The translations under genes were made by a program, and so were the position numbers. A DNA stretch of 60,457 bases from a virus, in IMG/VR virus record IMGVR_UViG_3300037119_004150, positions 1 through 60,457 of that record; one strand, written 5' to 3'. A model generated the notes under the pieces. It was not told the DNA's origin. It saw nothing but the letters and a program-made list of their open reading frames with translations, and ran no database searches. Below, in pieces: positions 18,190 to 26,922 of this stretch (positions within the stretch are counted from its first letter, which is position 1; each line of letters starts with the position of its first letter).

Positions 18190-18633
18190 GTGATTTGGTT
18201 ACCCCTGTTAAACAATCTAGCCTCCGCTGATAGCGGAAATACGGCCCAGCCATTACTGACGACATTAGTTCTTCTCGTTATTGGCTCGGGAACCGGGGGA
18301 ATTATAGGTGCTATTGTCACGTGGAAAAGATTCAAGGTTGAGCAACAAACTAGTGTTGTTCAGAATAAGGTGGATCTTCAGTATGTTGACGTAGAACAAT
18401 TTAAGGCAATGTTCCCAGGTGGACTGGGAGATGCCGTTGAACACTGGCGGGACGAGGCTAAGGGCCTCTATATCGAAGTGGACGACTTAAGAGAACAACG
18501 TGTTAGTGACCATGATGAGATAAGATTGCTTAAACTGGAGTTAGCTAGTACTAAACGACAGCTTGATCATACTGTGGCTGCCCTAGCACGAGCTGAAAGT
18601 AGGATTAGAATCTTGGAAGGACCTGAAGGTTAA
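18190..18633 (+). CDS. Membrane-anchored coiled-coil protein
   Basis: 147 residues, GTG with GTAAGGAGG upstream. One transmembrane helix (about 22-44, GSGTGGIIGAIV) is followed by a heptad-rich helix (about 70-145). The first of three membrane genes before the endolysin; may act in lysis like a spanin-type or holin-accessory protein. Confidence 0.6.
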   Translation: MIWLPLLNNLASADSGNTAQPLLTTLVLLVIGSGTGGIIGAIVTWKRFKVEQQTSVVQNKVDLQYVDVEQFKAMFPGGLGDAVEHWRDEAKGLYIEVDDLREQRVSDHDEIRLLKLELASTKRQLDHTVAALARAESRIRILEGPEG

Positions 18634-19064
18634 TGGAAGAAAACGTTAGCAATGATCTGAAGGCCTTATCCGAGTTGGAGATTCCGCCTAAATCTGACCC
18701 TATTGGCAGAAACATTGTCAAGTGGACTGTACTATTAGTTTGTATTACTGTACTAGGTGCTTTGATCATTGTAACCTATGCCCTCCTTCAATCTTATGAT
18801 GAGAAGAAGGATATTAGAGAACAACTAAGTTGTGTTAGAAGCTCAACTGTGTTGGTGGATAAAACCTTTGCCAATGGTATGATTGTTCTCATTGACAATG
18901 ATAATACTATTCTTGCCGCTTTACAAGCGGTCAGTGTTAATGATCAAGCTCACTTGACCGAGCTTTTAGCCTCGTTTACCGATAGGGTGGCGGAAGGAGA
19001 AGCATCTAAAACCGACCTTATCCGTTCCATTGAAGTCCGTGAAGACGCACTTGATCGTTGTTAA
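18633..19064 (+). CDS. Single-pass membrane protein in lysis cassette
   Basis: 143 residues. One strong transmembrane helix (about 30-52, WTVLLVCITVLGALIIV) with a long soluble helical C-terminal domain containing two Cys. Overlaps the preceding stop by one base. Possible partner of the neighbouring membrane proteins. Confidence 0.58.
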   Translation: MEENVSNDLKALSELEIPPKSDPIGRNIVKWTVLLVCITVLGALIIVTYALLQSYDEKKDIREQLSCVRSSTVLVDKTFANGMIVLIDNDNTILAALQAVSVNDQAHLTELLASFTDRVAEGEASKTDLIRSIEVREDALDRC

Positions 19065-19075
19065 GGAGAAAATAA

Positions 19076-19474
19076 ATGACTAGTGTTGTTGTTACTCGGG
19101 AAGATTCCCCCTTACGTTATAATAAGCTTCTCGTTCAAGTCATCGCAGTGGTAGTGGCCTTTGTCACTTCTATCCAGATGCAGGGTGCTGAGTGGGGACT
19201 CCCCCTTGGCACGGCTATCTCGGGTGTAGCTGCCGCACTTGCTGTCTGGTGGACTGAGAATACAGTAGCTGTCCCCCTGGGTAAGTTTTATGCTGCCATT
19301 ACTACATCGTTCGGTGTGGCTTTGTCGGCCGTGATTGCTCAGTCAGAATGGCGAACGGCTCTGGCCACATTCATCGTCTCGGTCTTGGGCGCTTTCGCAG
19401 TGCTCATTACACCGAATGCTCAGCCCGCTACCCCACTTACAGTGGATCCAAAGGTTGTTGAGCCTCCTCGATAA
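19076..19474 (+). CDS. Holin-like membrane protein
   Basis: 132 residues with four predicted transmembrane stretches (about 19-36, 43-60, 72-88, 93-110) and a Pro-rich soluble tail. It is 14 bp before the lysin gene. Size, topology and neighbour fit a holin that lets the amidase reach the wall. Confidence 0.72.
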   Translation: MTSVVVTREDSPLRYNKLLVQVIAVVVAFVTSIQMQGAEWGLPLGTAISGVAAALAVWWTENTVAVPLGKFYAAITTSFGVALSAVIAQSEWRTALATFIVSVLGAFAVLITPNAQPATPLTVDPKVVEPPR

Positions 19475-19488
19475 AGGATATACCACAC

Positions 19489-20448
19489 ATGGCAATTACA
19501 GCTAAACCTCGGTCAGAAGTATTTGGAAACGCAATCCCTACCAATATGAATGGTACTGTTAGGGCTAAGCTTCTTCCGGATAGACCTTACTTAACCGCTC
19601 ACTATACCGGGGTTGATGTCAACTATGCGGACCCAAATGATACCCCCGGAGAAATGAAATCGGTTCAAGCTTGGGCTGCTTCCGCTGCTAAGGGAACACC
19701 TTGGGAATATAACTGGGTCCTCGATAGTCAGGGTTTTGTTTGGACCTATGCTGGAGAATATACTGCAGCTCATTCAGCTGGAGAAAACTCTCTTGCTCAC
19801 GGGGTCCTTTTGTTACTAGGTAACAAGGATGATCCTCCCCCGGTCATGATTGATGCGTTCCGCAAGCTTAGATATGAACTTCAACGAGACCACATGATTG
19901 CTCTTAACCATCAGGTTAGGCAGCATGGACAAATGCCTGGTGCTAATACGGGATGTCCCGGTGAACTCGTTAAGGCTAAGTGGAACTCGTTTCTTGTACC
20001 CTGGACAGAGGCCCCTCCACCCCCACCACCTCCAAGCCCCAATGACTACATCATCTCCTTAGATCCATTTGGTACCTTTGTTATTAGCGAACAGTATCGG
20101 TGGCCTTATGGTATGGCTAAGTACTTATATGGCAATGGAGACCTTTGGCCCTGGATTAGCAGGTTCAACGGGTTGAAGGATGACCTTAGTGACTGGCCCG
20201 CGTCAGGAACTAAGATTAAGATTCCTAGTTTAGGAGAACCCATTACTGGACGCAATGACACTGCCTATGCTGGAGTGACTCTTCGAGTTCCACCCGAAGC
20301 GGCTGCCGCAGCGATTATTGGTGTGGTATACCCTAACGAAAGTTTTGCTAAACGAAACAGTAGGGTTCCTCTTCAATTAGCTAGATGGAATGCTGGGCAA
20401 ACTGAGTTCAAGCCTGGTGAGATTGTTTTTGTTGAAGTAAAACCCTGA
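19489..20448 (+). CDS. Endolysin: PGRP-type amidase with LysM-like C-terminus
   Basis: Cuts the bond between muramic acid and L-Ala in peptidoglycan. The catalytic domain (about 30-170) shows the zinc-ligand pattern of PGRP/amidase_2: His in LTAHYTG, AHSAGEN and the late TGCPGE segment. A run of prolines (APPPPPPPSP, about 178-187) links to a ~130-residue wall-binding part that looks like LysM repeats (LYGNGDLWPWISRFNG). No signal peptide, so export depends on the holin. Confidence 0.85.
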   Translation: MAITAKPRSEVFGNAIPTNMNGTVRAKLLPDRPYLTAHYTGVDVNYADPNDTPGEMKSVQAWAASAAKGTPWEYNWVLDSQGFVWTYAGEYTAAHSAGENSLAHGVLLLLGNKDDPPPVMIDAFRKLRYELQRDHMIALNHQVRQHGQMPGANTGCPGELVKAKWNSFLVPWTEAPPPPPPPSPNDYIISLDPFGTFVISEQYRWPYGMAKYLYGNGDLWPWISRFNGLKDDLSDWPASGTKIKIPSLGEPITGRNDTAYAGVTLRVPPEAAAAAIIGVVYPNESFAKRNSRVPLQLARWNAGQTEFKPGEIVFVEVKP

Positions 20449-20457
20449 CAGGTAAGG

Positions 20458-20489
20458 CCCGTGCTGATTGAGCAATCAATTGGTGCGGG
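20458..20489 (+). terminator. Hairpin after the endolysin
   Basis: Arms 20458-20470 and 20477-20489 pair over 13 positions with four G-T wobbles around a 6-base loop. The tail is only moderately U-rich. It lies at the end of the late transcription unit. Confidence 0.55.
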
Positions 20490-20551
20490 TCTAACTTGTG
20501 TGTTTGCTAATTTGATCCCTACGATGAGAGAATGACTGAATCGCTTGATCA

Positions 20552-20584
20552 CTGCTTGAAGCATACTTGATTGATTAGGGACGC
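20552..20584 (+). repeat. Intergenic element, copy B
   Basis: Shares CTGCTT-AAGCA-ACTTGATT-AGGGA-GC with 8046-8079. Part of the 250-bp gap between the lysin and the leftward gene. The ten-base core AAGCATACTT also occurs at 33293-33302, in another gap. Confidence 0.5.
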
Positions 20585-20610
20585 TTAAGGATATTGACAC
20601 ACAAGGAAAA

Positions 20611-20631
20611 GGCCCCGGGATTGCCGGAGCC
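20611..20631. terminator. Terminator between converging genes
   Basis: GGCCCCGG (20611-20618) pairs with CCGGAGCC (20624-20631). Read leftward, it is followed by TTTTCC, a good intrinsic terminator for the leftward gene ending at 20700. Read rightward it backs up the late-operon hairpin. Confidence 0.65.
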
Positions 20632-20699
20632 CTTCCCTCTCGCTTAGCAGCAGATAGTGGAGTGCGATTCCCGCTCTCTGCCTTATTGGGGGTTAGCGA

Positions 20700-21200
20700 T
20701 CACTCGTCGTCGTCGACTTCCTCGAACTCTTCATCGTCATCGTCAGCAGGCGGGGCAGTCTTGGCGGCCTTCGTCCCCTTGGTCGGAGCCGGCGTCTTGG
20801 CAGCAGCCTTGGCGGCCTTGTCAGCCTTCAGCTTGTCAAGAGCGGCCTTCTTACCAGCCTCGATTTCTCCAGCACCAACGGCCTTGAGAACGGCCTTGAC
20901 CTCGGGGTCATTCGGACCGGACCAGGAATAGCGGCTCTTATTACCAGCCACGATTTCACGATTGATACGGGCGTTGTCCTCACGGGCCATCTTGCGAAGC
21001 AAGGTGCGAACCTCTCGAGGACTGTACTCCTTGTCAGTCTTCTCCTTGAGAAGGGCGATCAGCTGACGAACTCCCCAGACGTCATCCTCAACCTTCTTAC
21101 CCTTCTTGGGGGTCTCGTCCTCAACCTCGGCATCGAGCTCTTCGAGCTCAACCTCATCATCCTCGGTCTCTTCGACGACTGCGGCGGGCTTTCGTGCCAT
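20700..21200 (-). CDS. Leftward DNA-binding-like protein with acidic ends
   Basis: 166 residues. Acidic N-terminus (about 8-38), a basic helical centre (VWGVRQLIALL, REVRTLLRKMARED, KSRYSW) resembling the HTH family elsewhere in this genome, a Lys/Ala/Pro-rich linker and a terminal acidic run (DDDDEEFEEVDDDE). Lone leftward gene between late and early blocks, with its own promoter and GAGAGG ribosome site: the classical place of a regulator. The Ala/Lys tract recalls nucleoid proteins. Confidence 0.75.
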   Translation of the reverse strand: MARKPAAVVEETEDDEVELEELDAEVEDETPKKGKKVEDDVWGVRQLIALLKEKTDKEYSPREVRTLLRKMAREDNARINREIVAGNKSRYSWSGPNDPEVKAVLKAVGAGEIEAGKKAALDKLKADKAAKAAAKTPAPTKGTKAAKTAPPADDDDEEFEEVDDDE

Positions 21201-21264
21201 GTGCTTATGATTCCTCTCACTATCGGGGTGAAGAAAATGCCCTCACTCATTGCCGATGCGATCA

Positions 21265-21293
21265 ACTATAATCGACGCAAGCGCATTCGTCAA
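21265..21293 (-). promoter_or_regulatory. Promoter for the leftward gene
   Basis: On the minus strand TTGACG (21293-21288), 17-bp spacer and TATAGT (21270-21265). It gives a leader of roughly 58 bases before ATG 21200. It diverges from the rightward promoter 50 bp away. Confidence 0.72.
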
Positions 21294-21344
21294 GGCAAAC
21301 CTGATAACTTGTTCTAGCCATATTCTACAGCGAGAATGAGTGAT

Positions 21345-21374
21345 TTGACTACCTCGTCTCTAGTCATATATAAT
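21345..21374 (+). promoter_or_regulatory. First rightward early promoter
   Basis: TTGACT, 18-bp spacer, TATAAT. The ATG of the SLOG gene begins at 21381, where the +1 is expected, so the transcript should be leaderless. Confidence 0.8.
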
Positions 21375-21380
21375 TGATGC

Positions 21381-21833
21381 ATGACACAAGAAAAGGGGCG
21401 AATGCTCCTCACTACCGGCAGTCGAGAGTTTACTGACATTGGACTTATTAGGTCCGAGTTATCTCGACTTTCAGCTCCCCATTATGTAATGCATGGAGGT
21501 GCTAAGGGGGCCGATCGTCTGGTCTCTACAGTTATCCAAGGTGAATACGACCCGAATCGTAAGCCCCAGGCAAAGCCTAATGGGATCGATGGGTTGATCG
21601 AGATTAGGGTTCCTTACCTCTCTATGCAACTGCGACGTGGAGGACATAAGCGCAATGAGGCAATGCTTCAAATCTTATCTTCGTTTAGGGAGCTTGGCTG
21701 GGATTGTCATGCTATGGCTTTTCACTACGATATTCATAATCCTTCCCCTGGAACTAATGGTATGGTTGAGTTGCTTGATAAAGCCAAGTTCCAAGTTACC
21801 CATATCGATCAACAATCGGGGCAGGTCTTTTAG
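21381..21833 (+). CDS. SLOG-fold (DUF2493, YspA-like) protein
   Basis: 150 residues with the Rossmann-like SLOG signature: GSREF near residue 13, MHGGAKGADR at about 38-47, and KRNEAML after a loop. DUF2493 proteins are thought to bind nucleotide-derived ligands and are common in phages; no enzyme activity can be assigned. First gene of the early transcript. Confidence 0.78.
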   Translation: MTQEKGRMLLTTGSREFTDIGLIRSELSRLSAPHYVMHGGAKGADRLVSTVIQGEYDPNRKPQAKPNGIDGLIEIRVPYLSMQLRRGGHKRNEAMLQILSSFRELGWDCHAMAFHYDIHNPSPGTNGMVELLDKAKFQVTHIDQQSGQVF

Positions 21834-22189
21834 TGGGCAAAAGAACCGAGGTCTATCTTGAGGGTGTTTCTCCCTACCCCTCGAGCTGGGAACAAATTAA
21901 GAAACCTTGTGACTTTTGCGGTTTGGAAATCGTAGTCAATAACTTTCCTGACAAGCGACCTCGTACTCCTAAGTTATGGGGGATGGTTATCTGCGTTGAT
22001 TGTGACCCTCGACACATTGATGACCGTTGGAAGAAAAAGGGAGCCAGAGTCATTCATCCTCGACGATTGTTGAAGTGCCAGTCGGTGAGACTCACTAAGC
22101 TTCTTGCCAAGCGAGGCTGCGATCACGAAGAACATGACCCCAAATGCTTCGCCTGTGTGGCAAAAAAGGTAGTCCGTGGCAAAGTATAA
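21833..22189 (+). CDS. Zinc-binding early protein
   Basis: 118 residues, GTG overlapping the previous TAG. Contains CDFC, CVDC and a late CDHEEHDPKCFAC cluster: two probable zinc sites. Basic middle. Overlaps the helicase start by 14 bp, so it may be a partner of it. Function unknown. Confidence 0.65.
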   Translation: MGKRTEVYLEGVSPYPSSWEQIKKPCDFCGLEIVVNNFPDKRPRTPKLWGMVICVDCDPRHIDDRWKKKGARVIHPRRLLKCQSVRLTKLLAKRGCDHEEHDPKCFACVAKKVVRGKV

Positions 22190-23687
22190 GTTCAAGACCA
22201 AACCATATAAGCACCAGGTTGCTGCCCTTAAAAAGCTGATGGAGCTCGAGGGGGTGGGAGCTTTATTGATGGAGCCCCGAACCGGGAAAACTAAAGTTGC
22301 AATTGATTACGTTAGTATTGCTCACCAAGTCGGACAATGTAATCGTGTTTTAGTACTTTGTCCCTCAGCCGTTATCGATGTTTGGGTAGACGAAATTACC
22401 ACACATTGTCCTTGCCGGCATCGGATTACGGTGTGGGACAAGCGAGGCCGCAAGAAGGTTGATCTGCCTCGATTTGGTTCTTCAGTCCTTGACTTTGTAA
22501 TCATGAACTATGATGCCTTCTCTACCCCTGGGGCAATTACAGGTAAACGAGAAGATGGTAGTGTTAAACGCTCGAGGAAGAAAGGTGGTAGATATGACAT
22601 CAAACGAAAGATTAAAGAATGGATGCCTCAAGCCATCATCTGTGACGAGAGCCACCGAATCAAATCTACTACAGCAGTTAAGAGCAGGGTTCTTCACTCT
22701 ATTGGACCCATCGCTCCTATACGTTTGGTTCTTACAGGTACAGCAGTCACCAAGAAGAAGCGAGTCTTCGACCTCTATAGCCAATGGAAATTCCTCAACC
22801 CAGAATCACCCCTAATTAATAGGGGCGGCAATAGACTTACGTTGGGTGAGTTTAAAGGACGATTCGGGGTCTGGACAGATCGTAATGGTTACCCTCAATG
22901 GTTGAGGGAACGCAATACTAAGACCTTACATAAGTTAGTTCATGCTGAGTCTTTTGCAGTCTCAAGGGATGAATGTTTTGATTTGCCGGAGGCTTTCCCA
23001 GATCAAATTATCCATGTCCCTCTCGAAGAATCAGCCAAGGTATATGACCAGATGGCTGAAGAGATGGTTGCCATGATCAAGTCGGGGGAGATTACTGAGG
23101 CAAGCATTAAGTTGGTTCAAAACTTACGATTCTCTCAGATAACCTCAGGCTTGGCTAGAACTGCTCCTACTGCTGAGTACCCCGAGGGTCGTACTGTGAT
23201 TATTGGTTCCGAGAAACTCAGAGTTCTTGAGGATCTGTTGATCGACTGGTTCGACCAAGAGGAGAAACTTATAATTTGTGCTAGATTCAAGGCAGATATC
23301 CAGCGGATTGCTCAGCTTTGTCGAAAATTAAAGGTCGAACCTAACGTTCTCATTGGGGGACAGAAAAGGGAGGTAAGGACAGAACATATTCGTCGCTTCA
23401 GGGATAAGCCTGGTCCAGCCGCATTCATCATGAACCCCCAAGCAGGGTCGATGGGCATTGATCTACGTACCGCCTCGACGATGGTGTGGTATTCAATGAT
23501 CAACTCCTTCGTTGACTATAGTCAAAGTAGGGATCGTATTGCTTTGTCGGGTAAGGCCAACCGTTTCGTCTTCTTGCTTGCTGAGGGTACATATGATGAA
23601 CTACAGTATGAAACCTTGGGGGATGATGAAGCTCTAGTCAAGATGATGATGTCGTCGCCTGAGCGACTGTTGAGGGGGTTTAAGTGA
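22176..23687 (+). CDS. SNF2-type DNA helicase/translocase
   Basis: 503 residues with the two RecA-like lobes of superfamily 2: N-terminal Q-like KPYKHQ, Walker A MEPRTGKTK (about 33-41), DESH box in CDESHRIKS, motif III LTGTAV, and C-terminal motifs V/VI (MGIDLRTAST, QSRDRI). This is the compact phage SNF2 form without accessory domains. Likely remodels or unwinds DNA at replication forks or recombination intermediates. GTG start. Confidence 0.85.
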   Translation: MAKYKFKTKPYKHQVAALKKLMELEGVGALLMEPRTGKTKVAIDYVSIAHQVGQCNRVLVLCPSAVIDVWVDEITTHCPCRHRITVWDKRGRKKVDLPRFGSSVLDFVIMNYDAFSTPGAITGKREDGSVKRSRKKGGRYDIKRKIKEWMPQAIICDESHRIKSTTAVKSRVLHSIGPIAPIRLVLTGTAVTKKKRVFDLYSQWKFLNPESPLINRGGNRLTLGEFKGRFGVWTDRNGYPQWLRERNTKTLHKLVHAESFAVSRDECFDLPEAFPDQIIHVPLEESAKVYDQMAEEMVAMIKSGEITEASIKLVQNLRFSQITSGLARTAPTAEYPEGRTVIIGSEKLRVLEDLLIDWFDQEEKLIICARFKADIQRIAQLCRKLKVEPNVLIGGQKREVRTEHIRRFRDKPGPAAFIMNPQAGSMGIDLRTASTMVWYSMINSFVDYSQSRDRIALSGKANRFVFLLAEGTYDELQYETLGDDEALVKMMMSSPERLLRGFK

Positions 23688-23709
23688 CCCCAGTGCAAGA
23701 ACAGGGCAT

Positions 23710-23739
23710 TTGCCCTCGAGAACTTGGTTTTGATATGAT
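23710..23739 (+). promoter_or_regulatory. Promoter before the kinase gene
   Basis: TTGCCC, 18-bp spacer, TATGAT preceded by TTTGA as in the other promoters of this genome. A small hairpin AGGGCA/TGCCCT (23703-23716) overlaps the -35. Confidence 0.55.
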
Positions 23740-23763
23740 GCTAATGCGAAGAAAGGGGTCGAG

Positions 23764-24339
23764 TTGTTTATCGTAGAAGGGCCAGATGGAGCTGGCAAGA
23801 CCACATTAGTTGATAGGTTAGAAAAGGAGCTTGGCTTTCAACGCCAGGCTCGGGTAGTGTCAAGTGAGGCTGAAGCACAAGTACCACTTGGGCCTTGGAC
23901 TGAGGCTCAAATTAATGATGGCTTTGGGCCTAAGTTATATGATCGGTTTGCTCTCATCTCAGCTCCGATGTATATGTATCTTCCCAATCGTACTTTTACT
24001 GCCCAGTTTACCGATCGTATTTGGTTGACTGAGATGTGGCGAAAGTTTTGGATGGTTGACGCAGCCATTGTTATCTGTTTACCGCCCTTAGAGGATGTTC
24101 AAAAGAATGTAGACGGGGATGCAAGTAATCTTGTAGTTCATGACTACATTGACGAGATTTACTGGAGCTACCATAACTGGTATTGCCAGCAACGATCTCT
24201 GTATAATACGTCAGTTATTCTCTGGGACTATACTCAACCCAATGAGAAGCAACTTTGGGGAATCAGTCAATGGGCCAAGGCTAGAGTTGAAACACATGAA
24301 ACATGGAGGAGAAGGTCATGGAAGATCGCTTCGGCTTAA
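23764..24339 (+). CDS. Deoxynucleoside monophosphate kinase-like protein
   Basis: 191 residues. P-loop EGPDGAGKTTL at about 5-15, as in thymidylate kinases, and a DR in KLYDRFAL; the C-terminal half is helical. It sits with dUTPase-like, TS-like and deaminase genes, so a role in phosphorylating dTMP or a modified dNMP is likely; the substrate cannot be read from the sequence. TTG start behind GAAAGGGG. Confidence 0.72.
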   Translation: MFIVEGPDGAGKTTLVDRLEKELGFQRQARVVSSEAEAQVPLGPWTEAQINDGFGPKLYDRFALISAPMYMYLPNRTFTAQFTDRIWLTEMWRKFWMVDAAIVICLPPLEDVQKNVDGDASNLVVHDYIDEIYWSYHNWYCQQRSLYNTSVILWDYTQPNEKQLWGISQWAKARVETHETWRRRSWKIASA

Positions 24340-24764
24340 TGCTGAAGATGCAGTTGGAACTCCAACAGCAACACATGAAGGATGGTGATCCTCGATTCTT
24401 AGAGGGGGACCACATGGCTGAGTTCATGAGATGGAATGCTTGGGCTGTTGAAGATGAACTTCACGAAGCTATGGCTGAAGTAGGGTGGAAGCCCTGGGCA
24501 ACTTCTCGTCACATTAATCAAGAAGCTTTTATGAAGGAGATGGTAGATGCGTTTCACTTCTTCATGAACATGCTTCTTTGCGGTTGTCAAGGATGGTCTC
24601 CATCACAAATTGCTGATGAATTCACCAAGATGTATATTGTGAAGAATGCTATTAACGCTCAACGACAGGCAAAGGGATATAATGGAGTAACTGGAAAATG
24701 TCCAAAATGTCATAGAGAATTAGAAGTAGGTTGTGATTGCGAAGTAGAGGATGTTTATGCCTGA
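24318..24764 (+). CDS. All-alpha NTP pyrophosphatase (dUTPase/MazG-like) with zinc tail
   Basis: 148 residues. The helical motif AWAVEDELHEAMAEVGW...EMVDAFHFF carries the EExxE/ExxD metal residues of the dUTPase-2/MazG fold. The last 25 residues add a zinc knuckle (CPKCHRELEVGCDC) similar to CKQCGRLRKLGCNC near 36 kb. ATG 24318 is chosen over 24303 because GGAGG lies 8 bases before it. Probably keeps dUTP, or another dNTP, out of the pool. Confidence 0.75.
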   Translation: MEDRFGLMLKMQLELQQQHMKDGDPRFLEGDHMAEFMRWNAWAVEDELHEAMAEVGWKPWATSRHINQEAFMKEMVDAFHFFMNMLLCGCQGWSPSQIADEFTKMYIVKNAINAQRQAKGYNGVTGKCPKCHRELEVGCDCEVEDVYA

Positions 24765-25080
24765 CCGAATTGACCCAGTAGTTGAAGCTCATTTAGCCAA
24801 GCAACGAGCCAGGGGATATGGCATTGATGAGCCTACTATTGTAGTGCCTCCTCCCCTCACGGGCAAGGCAGGAGAGATCCTGACCCATCTTCACCCGGAT
24901 GAGCCAGTTTTTATTCTTCGAGCTCAAGATATTCTAGCAACTATGTCGGTGAAACATTATTTGACCTTGGTCGAAATGTATAGTCCTCATAGTATTCAAG
25001 CTGAACAAGTTACTGACATGGTAAACGACTTCATTGCTTGGCAACATGCCAATCCTAGTAAGGTGAAGTTACCCGACTGA
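24757..25080 (+). CDS. Hypothetical protein in nucleotide operon
   Basis: About 107 residues, alpha-helical C-terminal half. ATG 24757 has AGAGG at proper spacing; ATG 24751 is too close. Its TGA overlaps the next ATG. No family recognised. Confidence 0.6.
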   Translation: MPDRIDPVVEAHLAKQRARGYGIDEPTIVVPPPLTGKAGEILTHLHPDEPVFILRAQDILATMSVKHYLTLVEMYSPHSIQAEQVTDMVNDFIAWQHANPSKVKLPD

Positions 25081-26123
25081 TGAAAGCTTATAGAGCTGAT
25101 ACCTTAACCAACCTCCATGACAAACTCTGTAATCGTTTAGTACATGCGGGTCGAGAAGACTTGGATGTCATCTCTACCGTCGATGTCCAGATTCACAATG
25201 TGATTGCCGAGGCTGAGTCGATGGTGTGGGATTTTGACTTGAAGAATCTCTGGCTTACACCCCAACGATGGACTATGATGGTGAGGCAATATATCCCCCG
25301 CCAAGATTTCATCGATTGGCTGGAGAAGTGCACTAAGTATATTGGAACTAAAGGTCGAGGCATCGCCTTGCTTCGTACTAATGTCGTTAAACCTAGAGGA
25401 GGTGAACAATTTGGAAACAAGGAATCTCGCAGATGGGGCTCTTGTATGCTGGCAGTTAGTTACAAGGCCATCCCGAGGCCCCAGATTACCCTTTATTCCC
25501 GAACCTCATACCTTGGTTACTTATCCGGACTTGATATCTCGATTGCCTGGATGTGTGGTCATTATCTTGCAGCTGAACTAGGATGTTCGGTCGAAGACTT
25601 TAGCTTTGTTTGGATGAATGAAGCTGCTCAGTACCATAACTTCAAATCTATGGCTTATCTTCTTAACCACCCAAATTCAGAACAACGAAAGCAATATCGT
25701 CGTTGGATTCGGTTCAGTGAGAATAAGCTTAGAGAAACTGGCGACTGGAATTATGTGTCTGAGCGACCAGCTATTATGCTTAGTCGTTCTTGGATGCAGC
25801 GGCTCATCAAGCTTGACCAAGAGGGCAAAACTCTTGGAGATATGACTTACAATACGTACCGAAGAATTCGTCGACGATACCACACAGAGGTGTTGGGTTA
25901 CGAGCGAGCCCAGGAATTCGAGGGTTGGTCTTACTACAAGAATGGACCTAAGAAAGGGGAACAGAAGGAATTCTTCAAAGCCTATCAGCCACTTGCCTCA
26001 GTTAGCATTAAGGATCTTGACTTCAAAGGCATTCATTTGCCTTACAACCCGGGCGAATATGGAGCACCCCTATTAATCCAAGGGAATGGAGATGACTTTG
26101 ACCTCGATGATGACGACGACTGA
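25080..26123 (+). CDS. Thymidylate-synthase-fold protein 1 (divergent)
   Basis: 347 residues. The central region aligns by eye with thymidylate synthase: GSCML (candidate nucleophile Cys about 122), LYSRTSYLGYLSGLD (Arg about 141), then VWMNEAAQYHN for the DTHLYSNH segment. At the position of TS Asn177, which reads the uracil ring, it has Asp (about 152), as in dCMP hydroxymethylases. The C-terminus is a DDFDLDDDDD tail. Divergent, so activity may be altered or lost. Followed by a second TS-fold gene. Confidence 0.6.
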   Translation: MKAYRADTLTNLHDKLCNRLVHAGREDLDVISTVDVQIHNVIAEAESMVWDFDLKNLWLTPQRWTMMVRQYIPRQDFIDWLEKCTKYIGTKGRGIALLRTNVVKPRGGEQFGNKESRRWGSCMLAVSYKAIPRPQITLYSRTSYLGYLSGLDISIAWMCGHYLAAELGCSVEDFSFVWMNEAAQYHNFKSMAYLLNHPNSEQRKQYRRWIRFSENKLRETGDWNYVSERPAIMLSRSWMQRLIKLDQEGKTLGDMTYNTYRRIRRRYHTEVLGYERAQEFEGWSYYKNGPKKGEQKEFFKAYQPLASVSIKDLDFKGIHLPYNPGEYGAPLLIQGNGDDFDLDDDDD

Positions 26124-26922
26124 CTTCCAATCGTATTACAGGAATGTAATCCGAGAGATTATGGATTTTGGAGAGGAGGTTGAGGTTGGAGAGTGGCAAT
26201 CTCAGGACGTTAGAGATAGGCCTGAGATGATTAGTCGGGAGATTCGTCATTGTTCTTTTATTATGTCTGTTCCCGCCACCAAGACCTTTCTTCAGGAACT
26301 AGTTAGACCTAACCTCCCATGGGCTGAGGATCATTTTCAAGAACGAGTATCAGGTCAGCCCTTTAATCCCCCACCTAGTGAACTATGGTGGCCATTCAGA
26401 GTTAACAACAATGCTGCCTATAAGACTGCTGAACAGTTTAGTCATACTTATCCTGAGCGAATGTGGCCTAAGCGAGCAGGTACTCTGACTGACGGTGAAA
26501 TGAGTATGAGAGGGATTCGGTTTACTTATGGAGACTTAGATGATGTTGTTAGACAACTCAGAAAAAATCCACTGACTCGTCAGGCTTATCTTCCCATCTG
26601 GTTTCCTGAAGATACAGGAGCTGTTAGTGGTCAGCGGGTACCTTGTACTTTGGGGTATCATTTCTTAACTAGGAAAGGAAAGATGGACATTGTTTACTAT
26701 ATTCGTTCTTGCGATGTGCTGCGCCATTTTACGGATGATGTCTACATGGCTGCCCGGCTCCTTCAATGGGTGGTGGCTCAGGTAGCCAATGAAGATATTT
26801 ATCCTGGTAAGTTGGTTATGCACATTAGTTCTCTTCATCTATTTAGAGGAGACTACCCGATGGTAAATAAGATGCTAAGTGATTGGGACGAGGAGGCCGA
26901 AGATTATGGAGCGGCCATCTAG
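26107..26922 (+). CDS. Thymidylate synthase / dCMP-hydroxymethylase-like protein
   Basis: About 272 residues. Clear TS features: TRQAYLPIWFPED (Arg contact), QRVPC (nucleophile Cys about 180), YYIRSCD (phosphate-binding Arg about 200) and SSLHLF (His). The residue matching TS Asn177 is Asp (HFTDD, about 210-211). That change is known in T4 dCMP hydroxymethylase and in engineered TS to favour dCMP over dUMP. The starts at 26107/26110 overlap the acidic tail of the upstream gene; 26092 is possible too. Product could be dTMP or 5-hydroxymethyl-dCMP. Confidence 0.78.
   Translation: MMTTTDFQSYYRNVIREIMDFGEEVEVGEWQSQDVRDRPEMISREIRHCSFIMSVPATKTFLQELVRPNLPWAEDHFQERVSGQPFNPPPSELWWPFRVNNNAAYKTAEQFSHTYPERMWPKRAGTLTDGEMSMRGIRFTYGDLDDVVRQLRKNPLTRQAYLPIWFPEDTGAVSGQRVPCTLGYHFLTRKGKMDIVYYIRSCDVLRHFTDDVYMAARLLQWVVAQVANEDIYPGKLVMHISSLHLFRGDYPMVNKMLSDWDEEAEDYGAAI

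Noticed and set aside
20594-20620. TTGACA near the late terminator as a promoter
   Set aside because: No -10 at 16-18 bp; the sequence there is the terminator stem.
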